From: Chiridota heheva
Lineage: Eukaryota > Echinodermata > Holothuroidea > Apodida > Chiridotidae
Direction of reading: 5' to 3'
Assembly: GCA_020152595.1 (NCBI GenBank)
Contig: JAIGNY010004456.1
Span: forward strand, 62,001-126,000
DNA length: 64,000 bases
Shown: in pieces, positions 1-20,403 of the stretch
Position numbering within the stretch: position 1 is the first letter of the stretch
Layout of the letters: each line of letters begins with the position of its first letter
Notes under the pieces: model-generated
What the model saw: the letters and a program-made list of their open reading frames with translations, nothing else
Databases searched by the model: none
Told to the model about the DNA's origin: nothing
Made by a program: the position numbers and the translations under genes

Positions 1-1132
1 TCAATATCTGAAGTCACAGATATTACTGAAACTACATATTTGCTGGATCTACATAATCTTTGGGATGCTATCAACTTGCAATATCATTAATTTTGTTCAT
101 GAATATTAAAATTTCTGGGTGTATTGTTTGGCTATCACCCCAAAACAAATTAAGACTGGATTTGTTTAGAAAATTTGAATACCATTCCAGAATATGATGA
201 TTTTTTGTGATTAAGTCCAAGTTTCTGGATGTCATTGATAAGAAGATATTTGGTTTTGCATGCTGACCGGTATTAGTAATCAGTAGAGGGTGAAATTATT
301 ACCTGGTCAAATTACTAGCTGGTGTTATTTCTGTCAACTGAATGGTGCTGAATACCAAAAAGGCACTGAGTGCAGTTTTGGTAACCTAATATTTGTTAAG
401 GTCTAGGGGAAGGACTACTACGAGATACCATACACAAATCAGGCACCTTTTCAAATCTAACTTTACCAATAAAATGTGCCAAAATACTTTTTAAAAGGCT
501 TTGAAATTTTGAACATTGTCTTTAAAATAATATGTATCATGTACAATGCATTGCATTTAAAAGGCGTAGGCAACTGTACTTACTATTCAGGGCAGTCTGA
601 ACACGCCGAGAATCTTACCATACTTCTGCAGATGCCACCAGCAGGATCAACCATGATCAATCAACCATGTAAATCAACAACGCATCCTACCACACGTCCT
701 ATACAGCGTGGCCTTTAACATAGAATGACTTGATTACTGTACAAATATGAATCCTTTTCCAGTTTCACATTCCGCAACGAATTCAAGATGTGTTACTTCT
801 TGCTCCATGAATGTGCTGTTTAAATCCCAAGAATCCAATCTATTTGATTAATTCAATTCACAAAAAAAAAAAAAAACATCTAGCTTTTCATCCTTGGCTT
901 TCTCTAAAGCAGCCATGGTGGATTGATTTTCAGCACTTTACACAGCTTTTCAGAATGAATTTAAAATACAGGGGAGATTTGTAAACGTGCAAGTTGATTC
1001 CGTAGAATTATAAGAAATGGCTTTACTTAAAACCAGGAACATCTGAACCTGCCCTCAAATGTAGCAGGGCTGGTCAAAGTCAAAGTTATATATATTTTTT
1101 ATTTCCCAAACCACAAAATTGTATACAGTTTT
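1..1132. other. No gene recognised (kinase intron or upstream)
   Basis: AT-rich sequence presumed to be intron 5' of the first visible kinase exon. I looked for a glycine-loop, SH2 or SH3 exon on the plus strand and saw none. The ORF at 476-718 has no recognisable content. Confidence 0.5.
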
Positions 1133-2162
1133 ACCTCTCCAAGGCTCCTCCAAGATACACCTCCATCTATACTGATGGCTTTAAGAAAGGCAACAAGACA
1201 GCTGCTGCTGCTGTCATCCAAGACATCACCCACAGTAGCAAACTTCCTGACTACTCATCCATCTTTTTAGCCAAGCTAAGGCCATTCTCCTCGCCCTCAA
1301 CTTTATTGAGTACTCTCCTCTCAGCCACTTTGCTATTTTCTCCGACTCAAAGCTGTTCTTACTTCTTTACCCAATCTTAAATGGGATAACCTCACATGCC
1401 ACCTCCTCCGGAAACTCCTCTGCCCACCCTCTGCAGGAAATGTATTCTTTTCTTCTGGATACCCAGCCATGATGGCATCTCTGGGAATGACAGGGCTGAT
1501 GCAGCCGCTACGCTTGCCCTCAACTTCCCCCCTACCCCTTTTCCCAAAACCCTTTCTGACATCAAACCGCGTATCGCTTCCCTTGTTCGTGACCGCTGGC
1601 AAACCTAATGGGACTCCCAAATTGATAACAAACTCTATGTCATCCAGCCTACAATTCCGATCAAATCCACCATCAACAACCTCTCTTGTATCAACAACCT
1701 TCATATTACCTGTCTTAGAATTGGTCACACCCACCTCACTCACTCCCTCCTCCTTATTGGTTCCCCCAACCCCTCTGTAACAATTGCCATTGCACCCTCA
1801 CAATCCATCACAATCTCCTTGCTTGCCCCCTGTACAACCTTCCCAGAGCTTCCCTCGCTCCCCACAACTCAATTGCTGAGTTCTTCCAGAAAAATCCTCC
1901 GAATGAAATTATCTCTTTCCTTCATCATGCTTCCTTCTACAACCATATTTAATTCTCCTCTTCCACCCCCTCTCTACTTTGTTTTTGTTTCACTCATGCA
2001 ACTCCTCTCTCAACCACAGCTTTCTGACTTTTGTTCTTGAATTTCTCTCATTCTCCCCCTGTTTCCTTTCCTTCCTACCTCTAGAATGATCTGACCTCTC
2101 AGACACAATTTGACCTTCGTTGTCGTGGTGCCGTTAAGACCTCATCAAACAAACAAACAAAC
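1133..2162 (+). mobile_element. I-superfamily LINE, 5'-truncated copy with RNase H
   Basis: Translated in short frames, the sequence shows an RNase H domain (IYTDGFKKGNK near the start, FSDSK, then FWIPSHDGISGNDRADAAAT) followed by a RIGHTHLTHSLL-like C-terminal region. RNase H plus this tail is typical of I/Nimb-type LINEs. The copy has lost the reverse transcriptase and is broken by frame changes. It ends in a (CAAA)n tail at about 2143-2162, so it is in plus orientation, inside the kinase locus. Related copies lie at 9187-9424, 44879-45030 and 57521-58432. Confidence 0.85.
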
Positions 2163-2544
2163 TTTCAAGATAATAACTATACTCCCACTGGTGTTACATG
2201 GTATTTTTAGTGACACACATCTGAATATAATGGCAATCCTTTGTAATATAAGCTGTAATCGTAATCAATGCTGGCATTGTTTGTCTTTGCTGCTGGGGAA
2301 AGGTGAAATGAACTATGAGCATAAAACTATTTATACCTCAATGTTATGATGCAAAGTTAATCTTGTTGAATGATGTGGTTAATTTGTTGCTTGAAAATTG
2401 CAGGCCAATTTTTTAAGCAGTGCCTTTATTAATGTAAGTACATTTTCATATGAATCCAATGCAAGTATTTTGAATTAAAAAGTTTAATTCTCACAAAAAT
2501 TTAAGATTACTAAATATAATAGGTGAATGTTTGAACTCTTCCAG

Positions 2545-10646
<8,102 letters not shown>

Positions 10647-11309
10647 AAATAGATGTGTCTGGGGTACCATAAGGACCCAAAAAGATGACTTTGATTTGAA
10701 CAATTATATCCGTTTGCTTTATTATGAAGAGAATGCAACCAACTTTCATTTGCTCCACTGCTTTTCGATAAACACTTTTGAGAAGGCACATGCCTGACAA
10801 GCAATATAATGAAGAACCAGTTATTTATTAATATTTGGATGCAATACAAAGGCCTTAGCCATTGTTTGTTTTACATTTTTATCACTTGAAAGCTTTTCGT
10901 CATCTCTTCCATATAGTAAACACATGTAAATTGTTAGAAAATATAGCCGAGTATCTTAGCAAAATCTTACAAAGAAGTATGCATTTTGGAAATGGTTATG
11001 AATATTTAAGTAATGAGGGATAATCATACAGTATACTGTACATCACTGATGTCAGCTTAGTATGTGAAATGCAAAGCATGGTGTGGAGGAAGTATCTATT
11101 TCTTACTCTTGCCAAATATAAATTGAGAGTATATGCATGTAACCTCATATGCACATGAGCTGGGGAGGAGGGGGAGGGGGTTGCATTTGAATGCATTTTT
11201 TCATACCCAAAGAAATAATGATTTTCATTTTGGCAATGGTCATGTGTGATATCCACGTTGCAAACACGTGGAGGCAAACCATAAGCCTCGGTCAGGTCTA
11301 ACTCGATTT
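10647..11309 (+). other. Kinase 3' flank / probable 3' UTR
   Basis: No further coding is seen after the stop codon. The stretch is presumably 3' UTR and intergenic DNA; no canonical AATAAA was found, so the transcript end is not placed. Confidence 0.45.
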
Positions 11310-11625
11310 TTCCACAGCTATGCGGACAGATACTCCGAGCATCAAAGCGGAAGCATTTTGTCCACAGCTCCTAATGGTTGAATGGCGCACACCATCCTTC
11401 GGAGGGGAGGTTAAGCAGTCGGTCCCGACGGCAGGAGAGTCATGCCTGCCTGATTCTCTGAACACTTTGAGAAGAGAAGCGTGAAAACGTGTTGTTCATT
11501 CACTTTCCCTTTCAAGTACTAAGTTCATGTGCGCTAATAGGCAGTCGGGGAACTAGTCTGTTAGTTGTAGAGTGCATTCGAATAGTTCTTTAAAGTAAAA
11601 AATACGCCATATAAATTCCATATTA
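11310..11625 (+). mobile_element. SINE-like element, third family, copy A
   Basis: Contains GGTTGAATGGCGCACAC, GAGGGGAGGTTAAGCAGTCG, CCCTTTCAAGTACTAAGTTC and CTGTTAGTTGTAGAG, and ends in CGCCATATAAATTCC, a typical SINE tail. The reverse complement of 28195-28462 matches it. Promoter boxes were not clearly seen. Confidence 0.72.
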
Positions 11626-11738
11626 TATCATGCAATGTGCTAATTGCTTGCTTACTTTTCTTTACCTGTGATTGGCTTATTTTCTTGCCAATTCTAAATT
11701 GTATCCAAACAAATAATCAAGCTGTACCAGAACTAAGG

Positions 11739-12050
11739 TGCAGTGGCTCAATGGTTAAGAAGTTATGCTCAATATGTGAAAAGTATGGGTGCACCTCCTG
11801 TCCCCAATTGCTGCATTGTGTCCTTGAGGAAGACACTTAACTCTACTTGCTTCAGTTCTCTCAGCTGTAAAAATAGTACCGACATTGCTGGGGAGTAACC
11901 TGCGATGGACTGGGGGAGTAACCTGCGATGGACTGGGGGAGTAACCTGCGATGGACTGGCGTCCTATGCTAAGAGGGTTATGTGGTCTTATTCGCTTACC
12001 CCATGGAAACCAGGTATAAGCATCGGCCATATTAGCCTAATGGCTATAAT
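11739..12050 (+). mobile_element. SINE-like element, second family, copy B with 22-bp triplication
   Basis: Aligns with 3941-4160 from GTGCAGTGG to CCATGGAAACCAGGTATAAG. The GGGAGTAACCTGCGATGGACTG segment is present three times in tandem (about 11890-11959) and only once in copy A, so the unit expanded after insertion. Confidence 0.75.
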
Positions 12051-12458
12051 CGATTTAACTAACCAGTACATTGCTGATAACTTGTCTTGAATTCAAACAA
12101 ATTATTGGAGAACACGTTTTTCCTGTCCAGTCAGAGATCTCCACCTAGGCTCATACTGTCCTTAAATAAAAAAGATTTCAAAGAAGTGTTGATAATTATT
12201 TTATATTTTAGCTCAAGAAGAAAATAGCATGGTTCCTGTTATCCCACTTTTTTTTTCGTGTAGGAGCAGTGTAAATTTTTTAGTTGTTAAGTAGCTCATT
12301 GTAGGAGCGAGGGGTGTGGAAATCCCCAAACAGTTGCTACTTCTTTAATGTAAAGACAAGAAACATATAATATTATTTGATTCTTTTTTATTTCATGGTG
12401 CATATGTTGGTCTATAGCATACATTTTACAATATGGTAGTGCGTGTTAAGGTTTTCGT
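12041..12458. other. No feature recognised
   Basis: AT-rich unique-looking sequence between a SINE and the 19-bp minisatellite; no exon or repeat seen. Confidence 0.4.
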
Positions 12459-13476
12459 CTAATCTCTCTGTATTCTTCCAATCTCTCTGTATTCTTCCAA
12501 TCTCTCTGTATTCTTCCAATCTCTCTGTATTCTTCCAATCTCTCTGTATTCTTCCAATCTCTCTGTATTCTTCCAATCTCTCTGTATTCTTTTAATCTCT
12601 CTGTATTCTTCTAATCTCTCTGTATTCTTCTAATCTCTCTGTATTCTTCTAATCTCTCTGTCTTCTTTTAATCTCTGTGTATCTTCTAGTCTGTGTGTAT
12701 TCTTCTTATCTCTATGTATTCTTCTAATCTCTCTGTATTCTCCTAATCTCTGTATTCTTCTAATCTCTCTGTATTCTTCTAATCTCTGTTTTCTTCTAAT
12801 CTCTCTGCATTCTTCTAATCTCTCTGTATTCTTCTAATCTCTGTGTATCTTCTAATCTCTGTGTATTCTTCTTATCTCTGTATTCTTCTAATCTCTCTGT
12901 ATTTTTTCAATCTCTGTATTCTTCCAATCTCTCTGTATTCTTGCAATCTTTCTGTATTCTTCTAATCTCTCTGTATTCTTCTAATCTCTCTGTATTCTTC
13001 TAATCTCTCTGTATTCTTCATATCTCTCTGTATTCTTCTAATCTCTCTGTATTCTTCATATCTCTCTGTATTCTTCTAATCTCTCTGTATTCTTCTAATC
13101 TCTCTGTATTCTTCAAATCTCTTTGTATTCTTCAAATCTCTTTGTATTCTTCAAATCTCTCTGTATTCTTCTAATCTCTCTGTATTCTTCTAATCTCTCT
13201 GTATTCTTCTAATCTCTCTGTATTCTTCTAATCTCTCGTATTCTTCTAATCTTTCTGTATTCTTCTAATCTCTCTGTATTCTTCTAATCTCTCTGTATTC
13301 TTCTAATCTCTCTGTATTCTTCTAATCTTTCTGTATTCTTCTAATCTCTCTGTATTCTTCTAATCTCTGTATTCTTCTAATCTCTGTAATCTTCTAATCT
13401 CTCTGTATTCTTCTAATCTCTCTGCATTCTTCTAATCTCTCTGTATTCTTCTAATCTCTCTGTATTCTTCTAATCT
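12459..13476 (+). repeat. 19-bp minisatellite, about 54 units
   Basis: Tandem copies of TAATCTCTCTGTATTCTTC fill about 1.02 kb with few length changes (some 17-bp units lacking one CT, and variants with CAA, CATA or TTTAA at the joint). The strand is strongly pyrimidine-biased. Runs of identical variants indicate recent local expansion. Confidence 0.96.
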
Positions 13477-14278
13477 GTGCCTTCATATTCCTCAATGCAA
13501 TATTTTCATAATTTATGTAAAAACGTTTATTGCAAAGCATAAGAACCTTTCATGTGTCACTTCTTGAGAAATGTCTGATTTGTCAAATCTTGGAAAAAAA
13601 ATTATTTTAGATAAATACTTTTTATTAAGCAGAAAGAGCTTTAAATTCTGAACAGAATCGTCCAATTGCGAAGCAATCACCTGTTTCTGACTTACGGCTA
13701 ATCAAAGTATGAAGAATTTGGAATATGCAAAAGTTGAGATGTATGAAAGAGAAAGCAGCTCAAAAAAGTTCATCACTTTTTGTCTTCGCTCAGAATGATG
13801 AACACTATCTTTTCAAGTGTTAACTCAAGCCTCTACCTGTTTTGCCAGTGATGTAAAATCTTTCCGTTTTGTATCAAAAACATCAACATTCTTTCTTCCT
13901 TTCAACAATTATGTACAGGTGCCAAACTGAAATATATAGTATTTTTTATAAGTGTTAAGTGTGAAATATATAACTTAATCATTTTGCAATTTGTGATGAT
14001 TTTCTGTCATTTACGTCATTCTTGATACGTGTCTAAAGTGAACAAAACCAAAAGCTATTGTTGATAGTAATATAAAGAAAAGGGTCAGTCACTGTGCTAG
14101 TCATTTTACCTTTGGGAACTCGTTGTCACTTTAGAACATTTATTGGTGTTGCCATAGATGTGAGGTATTTTGTCAGGGCAGCACATTTCTTAAATATTCC
14201 TTGGAATTTTATTTAAATATATGTGATAAGAGGACAATAAAAGAAACATATTGTTGAGAGAAAAAAAACAAGTTCATA
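13477..14278. other. No feature recognised
   Basis: AT-rich sequence without convincing exon, repeat or RNA gene. Confidence 0.4.
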
Positions 14279-14602
14279 TCCAAGAAGTTATTGAATTTTA
14301 AAGATTCTTCTTGCTCTCATAAAAATGACATTTACACAGAGTCTAAGGCGTCATTATGGTGTCATCACAGCACTTCCTGTACTAAATGTTATGTATTTCT
14401 TTGAAACTTAATCACAAATTTTTCACAATTAAAAAAAAATGTCTGCAATTATTTAGAAAATATACAATTAATTTTCAAAAAAATACATTAAAAAAATAAC
14501 ACAGGAAGTGCTGTGATGACATCATAATGATGACTTAGACTTGGTACAATAGTCAAGTTTATGTGGGGAAGAAAATATTTAAAGTTCAATAACTTCTAGG
14601 AA
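14279..14602. mobile_element. Foldback (palindromic MITE-like) element
   Basis: Two arms of about 105 bp are inverted around an AT-rich centre. The inner 41 bp (14339-14379 against 14502-14542, core ATCACAGCACTTCCTGT) match at all but about three positions; the outer arms (AGAAGTTATTGAA against TTCAATAACTTCT) are more diverged. It can fold into a long hairpin. No coding; no certain target duplication. Confidence 0.85.
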
Positions 14603-15214
14603 TCAAGATGCTATGTTAACATTATTTTTTTCACCAATTTTTTTTTATAATTTTCCTCGTCAGATATATAACAACTGTCAGAAGGACAGTATGCTTGACT
14701 ATTCAAAACTAGTACAGAGAATGGGCTTATTGAAGGCAGTCGGGGCAGATGATTTTAAATTAATTAGAGCTTTGAAAGATGCACTTACATGTACATTTGC
14801 TTTGTTAATTTTCACAACATTTTTTTACCAGCTTCAAAATATCTTATGAGTTTTCCCCGATATTTTGAAACTAAAAAAAACCCCTCAAGATTACCCCACC
14901 CATGCAGTAACTCAGAAAACTTGCAAAAGCTAGCAGTGTTTATAACTAACACTTCTTTTAGTTCTATCAATTGGACAACAAAGAAAAGAAAAGGAGAGGC
15001 CCTTATTAAGCCTTTCCAACCTGTACCCTCCCCCAACCCCTACACATTCCCAGAACTACACCTTTGATTGTAAAACAGCTTCCAATTTAAGAAAATATGT
15101 GTGTCAAGCAACATGAACAATCACATTAAAGCAAAATCATGCGAAAATATTGCTTAACGAAAGTCGCTGCAGAAAGTGACCTACCTTTTTATATATATGT
15201 AGTAAGTATATAGG
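14603..15214. other. No feature recognised
   Basis: AT-rich sequence; short ORFs only, none with recognisable content. Confidence 0.4.
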
Positions 15215-15670
15215 TTGTCATAACGCTAGGAACACCTGTGCCCTACGCCATGTTATATGAATGTACACCATTCATAACTTAAGTTATGGAAAATAACCAA
15301 AACTTTAACCTGAAAACTATTTTCATTGTTATGCAAATAAGCTAATTAGTATGTACATAACCCCAATCATGCTCATTTGAATAGTACCCATGTCCTCTAC
15401 CCCTATGCCAAGTCACAAGAAGGTACACCATTCATAAGTTATGAAAACTAATCCAAAACTTTAACCTGACAATATTTTTATTGTTATGCAAATAAGCTAA
15501 TTAGTATGCACACAACCTCCAACTCATGCTCATTTCATCAGTACCCGTGTCCTCCACCCCTATGCCAAGTCACATGAAGGTACACCATTCATAACTTAAG
15601 TTATAAAAACTCTAACCAGACGCAGATGTCGACGGTAGCAGAATAGCTATAATAGCTGAGCTAAAATGAT
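15215..15670 (+). repeat. ~160-bp tandem repeat, about 2.5 copies, element end
   Basis: GTACACCATTCATAA recurs at about 15261, 15423 and 15580, with GTTATGCAAATAAGCTAATT between copies. The right side ends with GACGCAGATGTCGACGG and AATAGCTATAATAGCTGAGC, a style of terminus common in marine-invertebrate interspersed repeats. Non-coding. Confidence 0.78.
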
Positions 15671-16082
15671 GAAATTCTATGGGAAATGCAGTAGCTCAGA
15701 CCCTCTTCAGAAATTATTCGTTATTTAAAATTCAAGACTTTAAGATTTATGGTAGAACAAGAACTTATGTTTTAAGCAAGTTCTGTATAAAAAGTGTGAA
15801 TAGAAATTACATCATGCAAGGTTTTAACCAGTCTATTTTATGTGTAAATAATTACAAAATTTGTGCTGTGATAAATTTTTGTATTCAATATATTTTGTAT
15901 TCAATATATTTTGTATTAAATGTATTGAGCAACAATATTTCAGTTTTCACACTGATAGGTTTTAAAACATATTTTCAAGACTTTTGAAATTTATTCCAAG
16001 ACACACATTTATATCTTTAGGTAGGTTACATGGTCAGGGGGGTAGATCTATGTCCTAGTTTAAGGAGGGGGGGAGGAACTTG

Positions 16083-16935
16083 AGCAGTGGCGAAGCTAGA
16101 CTTTTTTGGGGGGGGGGCAAAGGAAGTGAAATTTCCATAAATGTGTGAGTAGCCCCCACCTGCTCCAAAAAAAATCAAGTATGCATACCTAAAAGTTGTG
16201 TTTATGATTGTTCTGGCAAAGATTTCAATTATTTTCTCCATATTATTTTCTTTTATATCTATGCAATATTTTCTCTTAGTAGTCATTAAAGCTTCCCAAA
16301 AATCAAACAAAATTGTACAAAAATTAAAGCAAATTTGACAAAATAGAAGCATATTTTTACAAACATGATGAAGGATATTTTTTTCTAAATTGAAAGAAAT
16401 TCCCAGAAAATTAATAGAAACTTCTCGAAATTTCAGGAAAATTTTTAGACAATGAAAATTGAAGCAATTTTCATGGAAATTGAAGACAACTTCTCGTTAC
16501 TTGAAGAAATTTTTCAGAAAATGTGAAAGAAACTTGCACAAAAATTGAAGGAAATTTCACAAAATAAAGGAAATTTTACAAAAATTGAAGGTAAATGCAT
16601 GAAAATTGAAGCAAATTTGCTGAAAGGTGAAGGAAATTGCAAGAAAATTGAAGCAGATTTCCAGAAAATAAAGGAAATTGCACAAAAAGAAAGATTTCAA
16701 GAAAAATAAAGAAAATTGCAGATTTCCAGAAAATAAAGGAAATTGCACAAAAATTGAAACGAACTTCCCGAAATCAAGAAAATCAATACAAATATATGGA
16801 TGCTTTCAATTTCATTAATTCAAATTTTCTTATAGAGGCCTATGCATGTTTTTGAGGGGGCGAAACGATACTTTCGCCCCTAACACTTCATCTAAGGGAA
16901 AAATTGCCCCCCCCCTCCCCCTCCCTTGAACACCC
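16083..16935. repeat. Interspersed element with degenerate GAAAATTGAAG minisatellite core
   Basis: Opens with CAGTGGCGAAGCTAGAC and a G-run, closes with a C-run near 16910-16925. From about 16380 to 16790 it is built of degenerate ~20-bp units of the type AATTGAAGGAAATTTCC. The same unit makes up 61985-62330 and 62950-63115. Non-coding; class uncertain. Confidence 0.65.
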
Positions 16936-17318
16936 GTGTACATGGTGGACACTAGTTATCTACAGAAAGAGTTCTCAGTTGTGGTGGGAGAAAAAGCCTT
17001 GGAAAATGCTATAAAAAATAACACCAAAAACCAGATTAGTGAATTATGATATCTTAAATTGAATCCACTTACCTTCTTTTTTCATCTGCCACACAAGAGT
17101 TAAGCATCGAATGGGAAAACTCAACTCTTCAGAAACATTACATTTCGAGAAATAAAATGAGAGGGGAAAATGAAATAAAGTGATCTGGATGCCACATTTA
17201 GCATATATGGAAAATCAGCAAAAACTGACCAGCCCAGTTTGTCCTAATGGGAGTAGCCTGCAGGGGGAGTCATTTGATCCCCAACAACTCCCCAGAGGGT
17301 AAAAGGTCTAAAAGTTTT

Positions 17319-17405
17319 GCTAAATGGTCCAGATATTTGGCTAAATGGTCCAGATATTTGGCTAAATGGTCCAGATATTTTGCTGAATGGTCCAGATATT
17401 TTGCT
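17319..17405 (+). repeat. 21-bp tandem repeat, about 4 units
   Basis: GCTAAATGGTCCAGATATTTG is repeated with a shift to GCTGAATGG in later units. It is open in one frame (AKWSRYL repeats) only because the unit is a multiple of three; no gene is implied. Confidence 0.9.
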
Positions 17406-17420
17406 GAAAAGAACATTTTG

Positions 17421-19193
17421 CTGAAAGGTCCAGATTTTAAAGCAATGACCTTTTGTCTGCTCGGCAGTAAAATTTAGCCTCTGAACAGTTTAAAGATTTT
17501 TACACAATTTTGAAGAACAAGATTGCTCTGCGACTCCCCCAATCTAAAAGGCTGGCTACACCCCTGAAGGGTGATATTTCTTCTTGAAAAAAATCAGTAT
17601 GTAGATACAATGTTTTGCCTTTTAACTTTCCTTTGCCTCTCTTACTCAGAACTGATACCATATGAAAAGTGCCACATTGTCAATGTATGAATGTTAAGAA
17701 AAACATAAGTGTTTGTAACAAAATCTGTGTCATCTGTTGTGTTATTTCAGCAATTATCATAATTCATCACGAGTACCACAAAGAATCCCCCCTCCCCCCC
17801 CCCCCTAGAGTGGTTTTGTCGGAGCCATTGTTGGATATAAATGACACATATATGACATGGTATACGATCTCCAGTGTGTAATCCATCGTGTTTGACACAC
17901 CAGCTGAAGTGAACATCCATCCATACCATTGGAGGAATTACCTGAACCCTGCCCTACTCCCCTTTTTAGGTCTTGAACCTCATTTTGGAATTCCCAATTT
18001 TCAGGACCCATAAATCCTTAATAACTGTTTGGATCCTAGTACACTGTACTCCTGGGAAGTAGGTACTTGTGTGCTACCATAGTAATTGCAGATAAAGTGT
18101 GGTGCATATTTGATACTGAACTGCAAGAAGACAAAAAGTACATATTAAGTATTATCGTTTTATTTTTACTTTTCCTTTCTTTTCTATGAACAAATGTACA
18201 AAAATATCTGGAAGACTGGCTAAACATCACATGTGAAAGAGTGTAATTTTTTGGTTCACTGCCTACAGTAATTGTGATGCCTCATCTTATCAAACATCTT
18301 CATGTTTGGTTAGAAGCTGACTCGGCAGTCTTTAAATTGTGTTTAAAGTATACCTACTTCAAGGTAACAGTATCAATGCTGTGAAACTTGTGAAGAAGGC
18401 AGCAAAATGATCCTACATTTTTGAAGATACCAAACTTTTACAAACAGTCTTCCCACAGAATGTTTGGGAACAACCTCTTTGATTTTTGAAAGCAGTTACC
18501 TTTTATAAGAGAGACAAGGTCATTCCCTCTCCCTACTTTTCAGCCTATAAATTCCTATTGTAGGTCATGTCCATGCATGGTAAACAAACTCAATTATACT
18601 TCGATGCCAATACTTCAATATAAGCAGTCACAACCAATAAGCATTTCCCCGAAAGAAAATTGTATAATACACAATGTGCAGTTTCCAGAGTATTCAAACC
18701 TCCACTTGAAAAAAACGTGTAATTATCAAGGTCCAAAATTACATAAACACAAGCAAATCTATAACTGTTGAGATCAGGTTTGTTTCACACTTCCTAGCTG
18801 CTTTAGACAACCTCAAACTAGTATCACATGTAAGCCATAAATAGATAAGAAATATTTTGGGCTTGGAACCTCCATGAACGAACTAATCAGGACAGTTGAA
18901 AAAAAAGAAAGAGATCTGTCATTCTAGGTGAGCTGTTGACCCTCGGTACTTGAACATTGCAGAGAATGTCTACAATTTTGGAGTAAATACATTTTTCGTT
19001 TGAATCTTGCCATTACATTACACACCTGCAAGAAAAACCAAAATTAAGGAAGTAAACTCGACACAGTTCGGCAAAGAAATATTTTCTGAAATTAAAAACA
19101 AAAAGTTTCAGTTGGTGATTTCATTCTCACCTAAATCAACCATTTACCTTCAAAATATTTTTTCCTGTTGCTGAGGAAGCCAACACAAACAGG
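17421..19193. other. No gene recognised
   Basis: AT-rich with a poly-C/purine patch near 17790. A short segment at about 17525-17575 (GGCTGGCTACACCCCTGAAG) resembles a repeat terminus. No exon was convincing. Confidence 0.4.
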
Positions 19194-19590
19194 TAATAAA
19201 CATGCTGAAAAAAGTTTCTTTTTAAGCCTACCCGAACCCAGCACCTGAGTTAATCCTGAAAACTCAGGTATGACAATTACCAACCCGACTTCCTGTTCAG
19301 TGTATTAGGTTTCCACTCCAAACAATGATTGTTTATCTGCCATTCCCATGCACACTAGTCAAATAGCCCAAGGTTAATAGTGTGTATAAGATTACAGAAA
19401 GTCAGTGCTGAGTAATCAGGGCTCTATTGTGATTGAAATCACTCATCCGTGTTAAGTGTCTTAGTGGGAGAAATTTGTTTTCAAACTGGTGATAAAAATA
19501 GCTATGCCTGAGGTGATGTGTACATTAAGTGTGAATGATTGATGGACCATTTCTCCTAACAAAAGATAATGCTTCATGAGTGATTGAATT
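19194..19590 (+). repeat. ~400-bp interspersed repeat, copy B
   Basis: Inverted relative to copy A at 3122-3545, with small indels and without copy A's internal duplication. No coding content seen. Confidence 0.8.
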
Positions 19591-20108
19591 TGGTTTACAA
19601 ACAAATTTACAAAGAGATATAAAAAAGTCCGTTCAGAAATTCTCATTTCTATATATCTTTAAAAAACACTCAAAAATAAGAAATTAACATGTTTTCTCAC
19701 CAATTTGTTTCTTTCATCTAAAAGAAATATAAAAATATGCAGGAATATTTCTGTATTTACCAGTTAGATGCATCCTTTTTAATGAAAATTTGCACAAACT
19801 GCAATGACCCTTCCTATTGGTTAGAAGATTGTTGCCTTGTGATGAGCCTATACTGGAAGAAAACCAGTTATTAAGAAGTAACATTATTTTAAGTCTTTGT
19901 TTTCTTTTCAACCTGAAGAAAGTAGCAAACTACAGTACTACAAATTTTCATTGCTCATCAAAATTTTTGAGACAATTCCATCCAACAAGACTTACATTTA
20001 GGGATCGAACTGAACAATACTGAAAATATACACACAAGTTCTCTCTTCTAGTACCATTCTAAAGCATATTTATAGCTATATGATGTGGCCTAAAACATTA
20101 CATTTGAC

Positions 20109-20287
20109 AAGACCTCCGTGGTGTAGTGGTTAGTGCTTTGTCCTCTCACCCATACGTACCGGGTTGGTATCCTGGTGGGTTTGCAACCAGTGAGTTCACA
20201 ACTGGTTATCGAAGGCTGTGGCCATCTTGATATAAAGTCCAACACCGGATGCTTTGGGGACGTTAAACCCTGCTAAGCTATGCTATT
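20109..20287 (+). mobile_element. tRNA-derived SINE
   Basis: The head contains GTGTAGTGGTTAGTG (A box) and GGGTTGGTATCC (degenerate B box). The body has CACAACTGGTTATCG and GGGGACGTTAAACCC, matching the SINE at 3549-3740 in order. It lies 3' of the Kelch gene, on the opposite strand. Confidence 0.72.
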
Positions 20288-20317
20288 AAAAACATGATTT
20301 GAATGTCTTATTCTGCA

Positions 20318-20403
20318 GCAACTGAAAAAGAGCATTTTAGCAACTGAAAAAGTGCATTTTAGCAACTGAAAAAGAGCATTTTAGTAATAAAAAGAGCATT
20401 TTA
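20318..20403 (+). repeat. ~22-bp tandem repeat, four units
   Basis: CAACTGAAAAAGAGCATTTTAG occurs about four times, the last shortened. It lies right after the SINE at 20109-20287. Confidence 0.88.

Noticed and set aside
12459-13476. CRISPR-like array
   Set aside because: Units are contiguous without unique spacers and the genome is eukaryotic; it is a minisatellite.
20109-20190. tRNA gene
   Set aside because: The B box is degenerate (GGGTTGGTATCC) and the same SINE body follows.
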